Origin: Capra hircus
Taxonomy: Eukaryota > Chordata > Mammalia > Artiodactyla > Bovidae
NCBI RefSeq assembly: GCF_001704415.2
Contig: NC_030836.1
Span: forward strand, 21,240,001-21,304,000
Direction: 5' to 3'
Length of the DNA: 64,000 nt
Shown here: positions 1-12,800 of the stretch, one piece after another
Layout of the letters: the number at the start of each line of letters is the position of its first letter
Numbering within the stretch: the first letter of the stretch is position 1
Program-made: the position numbers and the translations under genes
Notes under the pieces: model-generated
The model's database searches: none
What the model saw: the letters and a program-made list of their open reading frames with translations, nothing else
Told to the model about the DNA's origin: nothing

Positions 1-57
1 CCTCCTGCCCTCAGTCTTTCCCAGCATCAGGGTCTTTTCTAATGAGTCAGTTCTTCT
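1..57 (-). mobile_element. BovB LINE 3' fragment cut by window edge
   Basis: Matches the antisense of the BovB 3' region seen in full elsewhere in the window (for example near 26700-26760): the stretch running through 'cagcatcagggtctttt' and 'atgagtcagttctt' is diagnostic. The match stops at about 57, where AT-rich unique sequence begins, so this is the 5' truncation point of the copy; its 3' end lies outside the window. Confidence 0.75.
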
Positions 58-598
58 GAATATGAATTATGAATATAGTATTATGAATAGTTTTAGACAT
101 TTTCAAATCACTTCATTACATTAGACTAAATCATGTTTTCTAATTCTATCTATTTTTTTATTTACTGAAGGCAGTCTGAAAATAAGATCTCTAGGATTCT
201 GGAAAAGAATAGATTTGCACTTGAAAAGTTCTTAAACTGCCTTTCTTTCTAATTAGAAACAATCCTGATCAGAAGGAAGATGAATATTACAACCATAGAA
301 TTCAACAGAAAGTAGAATGATATTTTAATTATATTCAGTGAATTATTTTCAATGAATTACATTCAATTAATTTTTTCAGAAAGAAAAACTACACAGTGTA
401 GTTAGTGGAAAATTCATGCAAAGGGGACTATGCAAACTGTCTTTACATCTAGAGACACTGCTAAGTTGTTAGGCTTGGCGGCATTTACTCTGCAAGAAAA
501 GAATAAATGATTTCAAAAACACTTCCAACTCTAAATGTCATTTATATGATACAAAAAATAAAGTTCTAAGGCATTTCCACTATCAAATTGTATCTTTT
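58..598. other. Unique AT-rich intergenic DNA
   Basis: No repeat family, convincing open frame or RNA gene recognised. Confidence 0.5.
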
Positions 599-610
599 AT
601 TCATCCCTTT

Positions 611-744
611 GCTGCTGCTACTGCTGCTAAGTTGCTCAGTCGTGTCTGACTCTTAGTGACCCCATGGACTGCAGCTTACCAGGCTCCTCCATCCATGGGA
701 TTTTACAGGCAAGAGTACTGGAGTGGGGTGCCATTGCCTTCTCC
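611..744 (-). mobile_element. Bov-A type SINE monomer
   Basis: Antisense Bov-A monomer starting with the (CTG)n-like tail and running through the conserved 'gtgtctgactcttagtgacc' and 'caagagtactggagtgg' blocks. Flanked by a perfect 12-bp target-site duplication, attcatcccttt, at 599-610 and 745-756, so both ends are fixed. Such SINEs are non-coding and depend on BovB for mobility. Confidence 0.9.
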
Positions 745-756
745 ATTCATCCCTTT

Positions 757-3700
757 AAAACAGTGCAATTTTACCATTTTATTTGCTTCTCTACATTTTG
801 AATCCCAATAAATGTATGCTCACTGAAGCATCTTTAAATTAGACCAAATGGTTTTTAATGAAAATCAAATAAATGATTACAGATGCAGCTTCATTATATT
901 GGGATTTATTTGTATGATAATTCTTTATTCATTCTTGATATCATAATGCATAACCAATTAAATACTAACAGTTGTTTGCAAAGTTGAAAACTAATTTTCT
1001 CTTTTCTCATAGCTGTCACACCTGTACTTTTAGTATTATTAGTTCAATTTTAACAATACTCTAACTGCAACAGTTAGTGTTCTAAATAAAGCTGGGGTAT
1101 ATCATGTTAATTTGTTTATGCTTATATAGTTCAGCTTTTCTTTAAGTGGTTCAGGCAATTTCCAATGGAATCTATATAAAATGATCATGTTTGTTTAGAT
1201 TCCCCTTGTATAATTAGACTTGGTTACTTTAGTGAAATATTTTACTCATAAGTTAACATTTTTACCCTGGATTATTATATTCATTTAATTAAAGTGATTT
1301 AAAGTTTCAAACTGTTAAAAATGAGTAATTTGCATAAAATAAAGCTTTTTTTTAATTAGGAGCTCCTTTAATTTCTCAAACATTTTGAGAAAAATAAAAC
1401 CCTTTAAAATCACTTTGTTCCAATGCTTTCGCATACTCAGCAAAATGTTATAGCTAATAAACAATAAACCAATATATATATATCTATAGGTATTCCGTGT
1501 TTATGTAAAAACTGCGACTTATCCTTGCTCGATCTTTTTTCACTCTCATCCTGAAACCATGTGCAAAGTAAGCCTTCAGCTCTGTCCAAAGTACTAAATC
1601 AAGCCTACATAATCTTTTACCATTTAGAAGAGAAGGCTTAATGCTAAGAACCCCTTTCTGTTGACACTAATAGATATTCTCAGGGCCAAATATGATCCTG
1701 AGTTACAAAAAATAATAAAAGATACAATGCTTGTGAAAGAGCAAGGACCACTTTGAACCTTTGAAGTTCATAGGTATAGTGTTTCCTGTTTTAAAATGTC
1801 TTCCATTTGTATTTTAATTGGCTCATTACAATTAAACAAAGCATTAATTTGAAAGATACATTTTTATTTTTCTTTTACTTTTATATTTTAAATTTTATTA
1901 ATGAAACATTTTGTCATCATCTAAGTGAGCCAATATTCAGCATCATTTACAAAACCTTTATTATTTTTACCTTTTACAAGGGGAAATATGTGAACCATGT
2001 AAAAATGCTTTGATCTTTAAAATTCAACAGAAAACTTAAATGGCTTTAATTATATAATCATAGAGGAAGTATGACCAAAAACCTTCCACCAGACGTTTAT
2101 TCAAATGTTTAGTAACATTTTCTAGCTGTATATCAAATATATAATTATGTTTTTTTAATTTAAAAAGAATTTGTCTTTATATATTCATCAAGGTAGATTT
2201 TTCTATTTAAGAGTATATTTCAGCCACATATTTTATTCATATCCCTGTAATCTCTCTACATTACAAATTTTTAAGGCCCAGTACAAAACTATCTACAACT
2301 AGTGCATATTAAGAAAATCATATACATTATAAAGTTGCTCTGCATAAAAATATTTTTTCAGTAGTAATATTTTATGATATGTGTACCAGGCAAAGACATC
2401 AAATAACTTATTCCATAAGACTAAATTAGTACAGTTGAAAACTGATAACAGGAAAAAACGTGTTCCTTAAAAAGAACTCTCTGTTTATGTAATATTCCTA
2501 TGTCTACCTTAAATTTTTGGTCTCACAAATACTTAGGGCCAGTCTTTACAGCTTAGGAAAATACTGGGAAAAAAGTCATCAACCCTGGGCTGTTGTCCCT
2601 TAAATACTTTCCCATCTATATTCAAACTACATGAATATAATCTCAATAAGGTTGCATAGCTTCATAATTATACAGGAATATGAAAAGTCTTTAGAGGATG
2701 CTATAAAAGTGAAAGAGACCCAAGGTATATTACATGACAGATGTATATCAAACAATGCACAAAATCAATGCTCATTGGAATTGGCATAAAAAAAATTGGG
2801 AGACATTAGATATGAGGATATAGCCCTAGGATAATGTTATGATTTTTTTATGCAATGCATGTGAGCCACATAACCATCATGGATAACATAAGGTTTTTTT
2901 GAAAATGATCTAGCAATGCAAACTTGAGATTGTGATGCAGTTCAGTGTAAAGTAATAAAACTAAGCATTTTTAAAAATTATATCTGTTCATCTCACATAA
3001 TCTGGAAACCTCTGTGTTAGTCATTGTAGCTGTATTATATTTCATTTCTTATTTAGTCAACTCAAAAGCCACTAGAAATATGCACTATTATCTTTGTTCC
3101 CTTGTTATGAATCAGATTCCTGAGAAAAGAGAAGCTAAGTGAATAGTTTAAGACCACAAGTTAATACATGTGAGAAGCCTGAATGGTCTATGTCCAAGCC
3201 CATAAGTACCATTAGGGAATATTGCCATTGAAAAAGAACTTCTAAAATTTGTTTCAAGAAGGTTAAAAAGTAATAGTCTCAGCTTCTGGTTTAAATTCCT
3301 TCATGTAAAGAACCTCTAAGTTGCCATTACCATGGTTACAACAAGAGAAAAATGGACAAGGCAATAACTAGATTTCTTCTTTTCGGACTTATCAGAGACC
3401 TGAGGGAGCAGGACAAACAACAAAACTAAAATCTAGAAAGACAAACATTCAGAGAATCACAGTCAGGTTCCAATTATTGTAAGAAAGGTCCCTGGAGCAA
3501 TAAACTGGTGTGAATCCTTAATTTAGACTCAATGTTGGCTAAGTGCAGACTAGTATGAGAGCGAGAAACTTTAAGGGACCATAACTTTAGGGGAAATCCC
3601 ATATTTTGTGGCCTTTAAGTTCAACAAGTCCACCGGATTCTCTAAGATCCAAGAAAGGCTTTGATGACTCTGATTGGGAAGGTGGAAAGCAATCATGTAT

Positions 3701-5586
3701 AATAGCCTTCCAGAACCTTATGCATCACAACAAGGCTTACATAGGGAATGCAGTCAGACACAAGGTCTCTGAGGAGAAGTACTTAGGGAAGCTCAAAGTC
3801 AACACGGGTGACAAAAACAAGGACTGAAGACAACGTTGAAGGCCAAGCCACCTATTTCTATGATAAACGTTAAGCACAGCTCATTTTCCAGTCTAATTAG
3901 CATAAATCCTTACACTAATAATAATTTTAAAAAGTTTATCTAGAATTCCATTCAGGGAAATTATCCTTCAAAAGTGAAAGAGAAATAAAGACTTTTTCAG
4001 AAAAAGAAAAACTGAGGCAATTCATTGCCAGAAGAGCCACCCCAAAAGAAATTTTAAAGACATCCTGATGAGGGTTAGCAACTTATATCTACATGAAGAA
4101 AGGGAGAGCAGTGAGGAGTGAATAAAGGAAGTAAAAAAAATTCACTTGTCTTATCCCTAAATAATTGAAAATATAATCATTTTTTAAGGCAATGAGTAAC
4201 AATAAGTCATTATATTATATGGCTAGAATAAATGAATGACAGTAATATCACAAGGAACCAGAGCAAAGAACTGGGGACACTGTTGTAAGGTACCTTCACA
4301 ATATATCAGGTAGTATAATACTATTGGAAAATGGAGTTACAATTATTTAAAGTGCATATTGTAAATTCTAGGAAAACAATGCAAAAAAAAAAAAACTTTT
4401 AAAAAGAAATGCAATTGATATGCTAAAAGAAGAGATAAAATGAATCATAAAATTCTCAGTAAAGTCAGAGAAACCAGTAAAGAGCTTCTACGTAAAAGAG
4501 ATATGTAGGAAGTTCCATTTCGGAAGATGGTTTTGGTTAAGGCAAGATAAAGATGCCTTTGTGCTGAGAGAAGAAAATATAGAGAGTCTTATTTTAATGT
4601 TAAACACATTAAAATACATTAATACATTGAGTGATAAGGAGTGCCTAGTGGGAAGTACTGGGAAGAAGCCAGTAAATCAAGTCAAAGTGAAATTGAATTA
4701 CAACAAAACAAAATATTGAGCTAGTTGAGTAACATCAATGAATATCTGAGGAATTTTTTATCAACACTTTTAAATAATTTTATAGCAAAAAGCCTAATTT
4801 GAATCAAAGTACATTTGTTTATCAAAAGAATTTTCAATGTATTTGTCATTTAAAAAAAGAGGCTTTTCAGTTCAAAAAAATAATTTCACCCTTGAAACAC
4901 AATTTAAAAATTTTAAATTATATGAACTTTTTGTTAGTGGCAAGAAAGATGGTCTAGCCAATAAAAAGCAAAAATGTTAGATATTCTTTTTTGGCCATTT
5001 CTTACCACCTATTCATACCACCTTTATAACAGATGTCAACCATTGAAATGAAGGATTATGAACAACCATATTGAGCATAATATCTGGTTTATAAACGAAG
5101 CCACAGAAGCAAACTCATCTTCAAAGAAGGAAAAAGCACCTTTCCTTATAATTTTAGAATCTAAATAAAATGTAGTGGCTTATTTTAACACAGCCTATGT
5201 AGACTCACCCAAACCTGCTATATTTTGGCCTAAGCTTAAATGCAAATAAAATTTTCTATATAGACTATGACATGGAAATCAAAGACTGTTTTCATATTGT
5301 CTGGAAAACAGCAGCTGATCTGATTCCACAGTTGACTAGGTAACACAGGTAAAACCTCAGGTGAAAAATAAAAATAAAACTTCAGACAACAGCAACATTA
5401 CGAAGCTTTGCTAAAATACTATTTTACAGAGAGTTGACTAAAAATAAGAACATAAATCATTGGAAAAAGTAACACAAAACAAAAATGAAAGGAAGAATTT
5501 GGGTTTCTTCAGAATGAAATCAATGACCTTCTTTTCAAAAACTAAATTGATCTTATTCAGCCAAGTAGATTATCTAACAAAGTTTA
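757..5586. other. Long AT-rich unique region
   Basis: About 4.8 kb without a recognisable gene or young repeat. Small open frames at 1807-2013 and 3606-3827 have no recognisable domain and look like chance. A short A13 run lies near 4383. A weak MIR-like stretch may be present around 3040-3200 but is too decayed to call. Confidence 0.5.
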
Positions 5587-5596
5587 CTGTAATAGA

Positions 5597-5825
5597 GCGT
5601 TTCCCATGTGGCTCTAGTGGTAAAGAACCCTCCTGCCAAGGTAGGAGACATAAAAGACACAGGTTCAATCCTTGGGTCAGGAAGATACCCTGGGGGATGG
5701 CATAACAATCTATCCCAGCGTTCTGGCCTGGAGAATCCCATGGACAGAGGAGCCTGGTGGGGTATACAGTCCATAGGGTGGTGAAGAGTCAGACACAAAT
5801 GAAGTGACTTAGCATGCATGTACTG
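5597..5825 (+). mobile_element. Bov-tA SINE
   Basis: tRNA-Glu-like head ('ggctctagtggtaaagaacc') followed by the Bov-A body ('ctggagaatcccatggacag') and the 'gtcagacacaaatgaagtga' tail. A 10-bp duplication, ctgtaataga, flanks it at 5587-5596 and 5826-5835. The tRNA-derived head carries the ancestral polymerase III promoter boxes, but the copy is diverged. Confidence 0.9.
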
Positions 5826-5835
5826 CTGTAATAGA

Positions 5836-8131
5836 CTCTCAGATTTGAATAGATCATCAGAGCTCAAGAGATACACTAATAAGATTTGCCTAAACAGCCA
5901 TGAATAGAGTGACTATACAATTTATCGTTTAAATGAGAGCAGGAGAGAAAGGTTGCACCAATAATGCAGAAATGGGTACTGTCCCAAATGAACCGTGACA
6001 TGTAGTCATCCTGACATGAATCACAATAGCATCAAACTGTGCTTTCCTCGAGCTTACTAGAATCATGTGGAACGCAATGGCAAGGGGCACATCCTATGTT
6101 ACACTGTTCCAGAGAGTGCTAATCTTGTAGAAATCACTGGTAATAGTGCCCCTGAAGCTGCGAAGTGTGGTGGCCCTGTTCCTTACTCCAAGCCAGGCAA
6201 TTTTGTTAGGATTTAATCCATATTAATTTACTTACTATTGAAAAACTCTGAAATGCTTATCTCCATTTTAAAAGGAAGAAAGCAAGATATTGTTTGAATA
6301 ACTTGCCCAGAGTCACAGAGCTAAATTGGTTGAGCGAAGATATGAAACCACAAGGTCTAGCTTTCCAATTCCTATTTTAATCACTGTTTATACACCTCCT
6401 TCCTTGTTAATTCTTTTTCTCTTGCATAAATTTTCTTTAATAATCAGAACAATACTTTAAGAGGATAAAATTTTTAGGATGAATAAATTTCCCAGAAGGT
6501 ATTCTATTCAAATAATTTTCATTGCATCAATAAGGGATCTGCAAGCAAAATAATAACTTGTGAGTTGGGAATATCTTGCAAAGAATAGTTTAAAGTGATA
6601 GACTTTGTAAGTCAGAGCTTTACCACCAGCAATTTTGCTTTGAATCGTAAAATGAAGAAAACGTGCTTTTCAGAATTGTATTGAAGTATTCAATATTCTT
6701 GCTTCATACTTCCAGGCTCAATGAGAAGGGGAAATCATGCGGAAAAATTCATTCTTTACCTCCTCCTAACGGTTACTCTGGTCACAATTTTTTGACCTAG
6801 TATCACAGTGTAAGTGTTCTCTCAATAAATTACTTCTCTAGTGAAGAAATTCTGAAAATCTGTTTAAAATCAGATAAAATATGAAGTAAAATACACATAC
6901 AGTATTCCCACACATTTGTATACCATGTTTGTTCTCAATCCCAAACCTAATTATGCAAATAGTGGAAGAGAAAAGTGAGTTCAGAATGAGAAGAGAAGTA
7001 CTCTAGAAAGTGTGTTAGGAGGAAATTATTCAGAAAATAGCAAGAAAAAGAAGTGAATGAATGATCAAAGATAAACTATTTAGCATGGGGATAGTTCCTT
7101 TTATCTCTATTTAGCTTCTAGCTTTTTAATATTCAATTTAATGCAAAATTTAAGTAATAACTTGAACAGTGAATATCCCTAATGTGTTGTTCTTTTGTGT
7201 GTGTGAGACTGTGTGACAAGAATCAGCTTCTTGGGTCTCTCTGTAAGCCATGTCTGGAAGTTTTCTACAGAGCTTTTTTGCCTTGACTCACTGGATTAGT
7301 TGCTACAAGTAGTGGGTTGCTTCTTGGGCTGATTATTGCAGTTTGTGGGTTATCATTCTATTTTTATGTAGGATGCAGCTGTTGTCCATTTGCATATTCA
7401 GTGTTTCAAGTGTAAAAAGGCCCAGTGCCCCCAGTCCAGTTTTGAACAAATCAGAAAGATTTTCTAGCTCTGAAGTTACCTTTAGGACCAGCTGAAGACT
7501 TTACTGGAATTCTCCATCTCTTCAATCTTGCTCCTTTTCCATCCCACATTGGCACCAAGATCACTCCCTGAAAAACAACGGATTTTCAATTTCCATTTTA
7601 GAATCTTTTTTCTTTGAGAACCAACATGCAGCAAGCCATGAGAGCCTTGATTGCTCCAGGCCCTGCTTGCTCAATCCAAAAACAGAGGAACTTTATATAT
7701 TGCACACCTTTAACCCATTTGTATCACTCCAGTGTACTGAGGCAAATCAGTGCCCAAGAGCTACTAGTTCAGCCTACTAGAGTATAGTTCAAGGTGCAAG
7801 GAATTAACTTAGGGTCAACTCCTTTAGTGTTACTTACGAAAATATGATTGCAAACAGCAGCAAGCAATTAGCTACATTGGCCCCATTTTCAGAGAATCAA
7901 AAGAGACAAGGTGAAAAGTGCTGTCAGTGCAAAAATATCTTTGATTTCAATTACATTTAGGGGTTTATCATAAGAATTATCCTCCTATATGAATTACTGT
8001 GAAAAAACATCAAATATATATTCATGTATATATTTGTAAGCAAACATCAGTTAATGAGAGTAACAATTGCCTAAATGTGAGTGACTGTATTTTCTAATAT
8101 GAAAAGGTAAAGACAGGTTTTAACCTAAGGT
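5836..8131. other. Unique DNA with one MIR
   Basis: Apart from the MIR at about 6210-6395, no gene or young repeat is recognised. Small frames here lack any known motif. Confidence 0.45.
6210..6395 (-). mobile_element. MIR SINE (ancient)
   Basis: Antisense MIR core: 'ataacttgcccagagtcaca' followed by the 'gagctaaattgg' segment and a diverged head. MIRs are old mammalian tRNA-derived SINEs; ends are approximate. Confidence 0.6.
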
Positions 8132-8147
8132 TTACCACACTCCAGGA

Positions 8148-8948
8148 GAAATATCAATAACCTCCGATATGCAGATGACACCACCCTTATGGCAGAAAGT
8201 GAAGAAGAACTAAGGAGCCTGTTGATGAAAGTGAAAGAGGAGAGTGAAAAAGTTGGCTTAAAGCTCAACATTCAGAAAATGAAGATCATGGCATCTGGTC
8301 CCATCACTTCATGGCAAATAGATGGGGAAACAATGGAAATAGCGGCAGACTTTATTTTCTTGGGCTCCAAAATCAGTGCAGATGGTGACTGTACCATGAA
8401 ATTAAAAATGCTTACTCCTTGGAAGAAAAGTTATGACCAACCAAGATAGCATATTAAAATGCAGAGACATTACTTTGCCAACAAAGGTCCATCTTGTCAA
8501 AGCTAAGGTTTTTCCAGTAGTCGTGTATGGATGTGAGAGTTGGACTATAAAGAAAGCTGAGAGTTGAAGAATTGATGCTTTTGAAGTGCGGTGTTGGAGA
8601 AAACTCTTGAGAGTCCCTTGGACTGCAATGAGAGCCAACCACTCCACACTAAAGGAAATCAGTCCTGAATATTCATTGAAAGGTTTGATGGTGAAGCTGT
8701 AACTCCAACACTTTGGCCACCTTATGCGAAGAGCTGACTTATTTGAAAAGTCCCTGATGCTGGGAAAGATTGAAGGCAGGAAGAGAAGGGGATGACAGAG
8801 GATGAGATGGTTGGATGGCATCACTGACTCAATGGGCATGAGTCTGAGTAAACTCCAGAAGTTGGCGATGAACAGGAAGGCCTGGCGTGCTGCAGTCCAT
8901 GGGGTCACAAAGAGTCAGACACGACTGAGTGACTGAACTGAACTGAAC
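8148..8948 (+). mobile_element. 5'-truncated BovB LINE insertion
   Basis: Starts just upstream of the reverse transcriptase YADD catalytic motif: the bases at about 8166-8186 encode R-Y-A-D-D-T. It continues through the C-terminal region of the BovB protein to the (ACTGA)n end at about 8930-8948. A 16-bp duplication with one mismatch (ttaccacactc[c/t]agga) flanks it at 8132-8147 and 8949-8964. The frame stays open from 8189 to 8449 (86 residues, including KLNIQKMKIMASGP) and then breaks through indels. It is a dead copy; ends are well fixed by the duplication. Confidence 0.92.
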
Positions 8949-8964
8949 TTACCACACTCTAGGA

Positions 8965-9356
8965 GGCTGGAGACCCTTGCTGTTGATGACTATCGTTTCT
9001 AGGCAGCTATTTAAATCATGGGAAGTGGCTTCTCCTTTCTCCTAAGAATTGAAGAGCAAATGAGCAAACTCAATGAGAGAAATAAGGTAATACATTAGAG
9101 AACAGAGAAGTTGGTATGATAGACCACTATGGTTCTGCAACCTTGCTTTTATTGTTCTGTTATCCTTCTCATGTGTATTGGTAGGGGTCCAGAGGAAAAA
9201 TTTCTATTGTGCAAAATCTGAACCCTTCAGGCCAATGCCAGCCTTTGACAGAAACTTCCCTTTTTTATCATAGATTTTAAATATAACCACAGCAATATAA
9301 CTTTTATAATATAGTAAATCAAGTATAGATATAAATTCTGTGTTTGAATTGTAAAC
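8965..9356. other. Unique spacer between two BovB copies
   Basis: Nothing recognised in this 390-bp stretch. Confidence 0.5.
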
Positions 9357-9363
9357 ATATAAT

Positions 9364-9632
9364 ATGGCAAGATGAGTAAACAATGGAAACAGTGAGAGAT
9401 TTTATTTTGGGGGGCTCCAAAATCACTGCAGATGGTGACTGCAGACATGAAATTAAAAGACGCTTGCTTCTCAGAAGAAAAGCTATGTCCAACTTAGACA
9501 GCATATTAAAAAGCAGAGACATTCTGCCAAGGAAGGTCCATCTAGTCAAAACTATGGTTTTTTCCAGTAGTCATGTACAAATGTGAGAGTTGGACTATAA
9601 AGAAAGCTGGGTGCCAAAAAATTGATGCTTTT
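9364..9632 (+). mobile_element. BovB LINE fragment, 5' half of an L1-split copy
   Basis: BovB sequence beginning at the region that encodes 'METVRDFILGGSKITADGDC' and reading up to 'attgatgctttt', where the match stops abruptly at antisense L1. The rest of the same BovB resumes at 17451 with the same 13 bases. A possible 7-bp target duplication of the BovB itself, atataat, lies at 9357-9363 and 17837-17843; it is short and uncertain. Confidence 0.9.
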
Positions 9633-9884
9633 TAAAAATTTTTATTTATTTTTTATTGAAGGATAATTGCTTTACAGAATTTTGTTCTTTTCTGGCAAAC
9701 CTCAACATGATTCAGCCATAGGCAAACATATATCCCCGCCCTTTTGAACCTCCCTCCCATCTCACTCCCATCCCACCCCTCTAGGTTGATACAGAACCCC
9801 TGTTTGAGTTTCCTGAGCCATACAGCAAATTCCCATTGGCTATCTATTTGCATATGGTAATGTAAGTTTCCATGTTACTCTTTC

Positions 9885-12800
9885 CATACATCTCACCCTC
9901 TCGTCCCCCTCCCCATGTCCATAAGTCTATTCTTTGTACCTGTTTCTCCACTGCTGCCCTATAAATAAATTTTTCAGTACCATTTTTCCAGATTCTGTAT
10001 GTATGCATTGGTGGTTTAGATGCTAAGTCTTATCCAACTCTTGGGACCCCATGGATGATAGCCTGCCAGGCTACTCTGTCCATGGGATTTTCCAGGCAAG
10101 AATATTGGAGTGGGTTGCCATTTCCTTCTCCAGGGTATATTCCCGACCCAGGAGTTGAACCCGGGTCTCCTGCATTGCAGGCAGATTCTTTACTGACTGA
10201 GCTATGAGGGAAGCCCAATATATGCATTAGAATATGATATTTATCTTTCTCTTTCTGACTCATTTCACTCTGTATAATAGGTTCTAGGTTCATCCACCTC
10301 ATTAGAACTGACTCAGATGTGTTTCATTTTATGGCTGAGTAATATTCCACTGTGTGTATGTACCACAACTTCTTTATCCATTCATCTGTCAATGGACATC
10401 TAGGTTGCTTCCATGTTCTAGCTATTGTAAATAGTGCTGCAATGAACAATGGGATACATGTGTCTTTCAATTTTGGTTTTCTCAGAGTATATGTCTGGGA
10501 GTGGGATTGCTGGGTCATATGGTGGTTTTATTCCTAGTTTTTTAAGGAGTCTCCATACCATCTTCCATAGTGGCTGTATCAATTTACATTCCCACCAACA
10601 GTGCAAGAGCATTCCCTTTTTTCCACACCCTTGCAAGCATTTATTGTTTGTAGACTTTTTGGTGATGGCCATACTGACTGGTGTGAGGTGATATCTTATT
10701 GTAATTTTGATTTGCATTTCTCTGAAAATGAGTGATGTTGAGCATCATTTCCTGTGTTTGTTAGCCATCTGTATGTCTTCTTTGGAGAAATATCTATTTA
10801 GGTCTTTTCCCCACTTATTGATTGGGTTGTTTGTTTTTCTGGTATTGAGTTGCATGAGCTGCTTGTATATATTGGGAATTAATCCTTTGTCACTTGTTTG
10901 ATTTGCCATTATTTTCTACCATTATGAGGGTTGGAAGAAACTTGCTTATAGTTTCCTTTGCTGTGCAAAAGCTTTTAAGTTTAATCAGGTCCCACTTGTT
11001 TACTTTTGCTTTTATTTCCATTACTCTGGGAGATGAGTCATAGAGGATCTTGCTTTGATTTATATCATTGAGAATTCTGCCTATATTTTCCTCTAAAAGT
11101 TTTATAGTTTCCGGTCTTACATTCAGGTCTTTAATCCATTTTGAGTTTATCTTTGTGTATGGTGTTAGGAAATGTTCTAATTTCATTCTTTTACATGTAG
11201 CTGTCCAGTTTTCCCAGCACCATTTATTAAAGAGGCTGTCTTTGCCCCATTGTATAGTCTTGCCTCCTTTGTCAAAAATAAGGTACCCATAGGGGCATGG
11301 GTTTATTTCTGGGCTTTCTATCTTGTTCCGTTGGTCTATATTTCTGTTTGTGAGCTAGTACCATACTGTCTTGATGGCTGTAGCTTTGTATAATCTGTAT
11401 ACTGTATAATTTTCAGTATAATCTGAAGTCAGGAAGGTTGATTCCTCCAGCTCCATTCTTCTTTCTCAAGACTGCTTTGGCTATTCAAGGTCTTTTGTGT
11501 TTCCATATGAATTATGAAATTTTTAGTTCTAGTTCTGTGAAAAATGTCATCAGTAATTAAATGGGGATCACATTGAATCTGTAGATTGCATTTGGTAGTA
11601 TAGTCATTTTCACAATGTTGATTCTTCTTACCCAGGAACATGGAATATCACTCCATCTGTTTATGTCATCTTTTATTTCTTTCATTAGTGTCTTATAATT
11701 TTTCTCTGTACAGTTTTTTTTTTTTTTGTCTCCTTAGGTAAGTTTATTCCCAGATATTTAATTGTTTTTGTTGCAATGGTGAATGGGATTGATTCCTTAA
11801 TTTCTCTTTCTGATTTGTCATTGTTAGTATATAGAAACACAAGTGATTTCTGTGTATTGATTTTGTATCCTGAAACTTTGCTAAATTCACTGATTAGCTC
11901 TAGTAATTTTCTGATTTTACCTTTAGGGTTTGTACAGCATGTACAGTATCATATCATCTGCAAACAGTAAGAGCTTTACTTCTTTTCCAATCTGGATTAC
12001 TTTTATTTCATTTTCATCTCTGATTGCTGTAGCTAGAAGAACTATGCTGTAGCTAGCTTCCAGAACCATGTTGAATAATAGCAGTGAAAATGGATGCTTC
12101 CAGTTTTTCACAATTGAGAATAATGTTTGCTGTAGGCTTATCATATATGGTCTTCACTATGTAAAGGTAGGTTCTTTCTATGCTCATTTCTTGAAGACTT
12201 TGAATCATAAATGAGTGCTGAATTTTGTCAGAAGCTTTTTCTGCATCTATTGAGATTATCATATGGTTTTATCTTTCAATTTGTTAGTATGGTGTATCAC
12301 GTTGATTGATTTGCATATATTGAAGAATCCTTGCATCCCTGGAATAAACTCAACTTGATCGTGGTGTATGATGTTTTTGATGTGTTGCTGAATTCTGTTT
12401 GCTAAAATTTTGTTGCGGATTTTTGCGTCTATGTTCATCAGTGATATTGGCTTGTAGTGTTCTTTTTTGTGTGTTGTCTTTGCCTGGTTTTGGAATCAGG
12501 GTGATGGTGGCCTTATAGAATGAGTTTGGAAGTGTTTCTTTCTCTGCAATTTTTTGAAAGAGTTTTGAAGTATAGACATTAGCTCTTCTCTGAATGTTTG
12601 GTAGAATTCTCCTGTGAAGAAGCTATCTGGTCCTGGGCTTTTGTTTTTTGGGAGATTTTTTTTTATCACAGCTTCAACTTCAGTGTCTGTAATTGGGTTG
12701 TTCATAATTTCTATTTCTTCCTGGTTCAGTCTTGGAAGACTGAACTTTTCTAAGAATCTGTCCATTTCTTCCATGTTATCCATTTTGTTGCCATATGGTT

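Noticed and set aside
3606..3827. 73-residue plus-strand frame
   Set aside because: Composition is ordinary but there is no known motif or supporting context.
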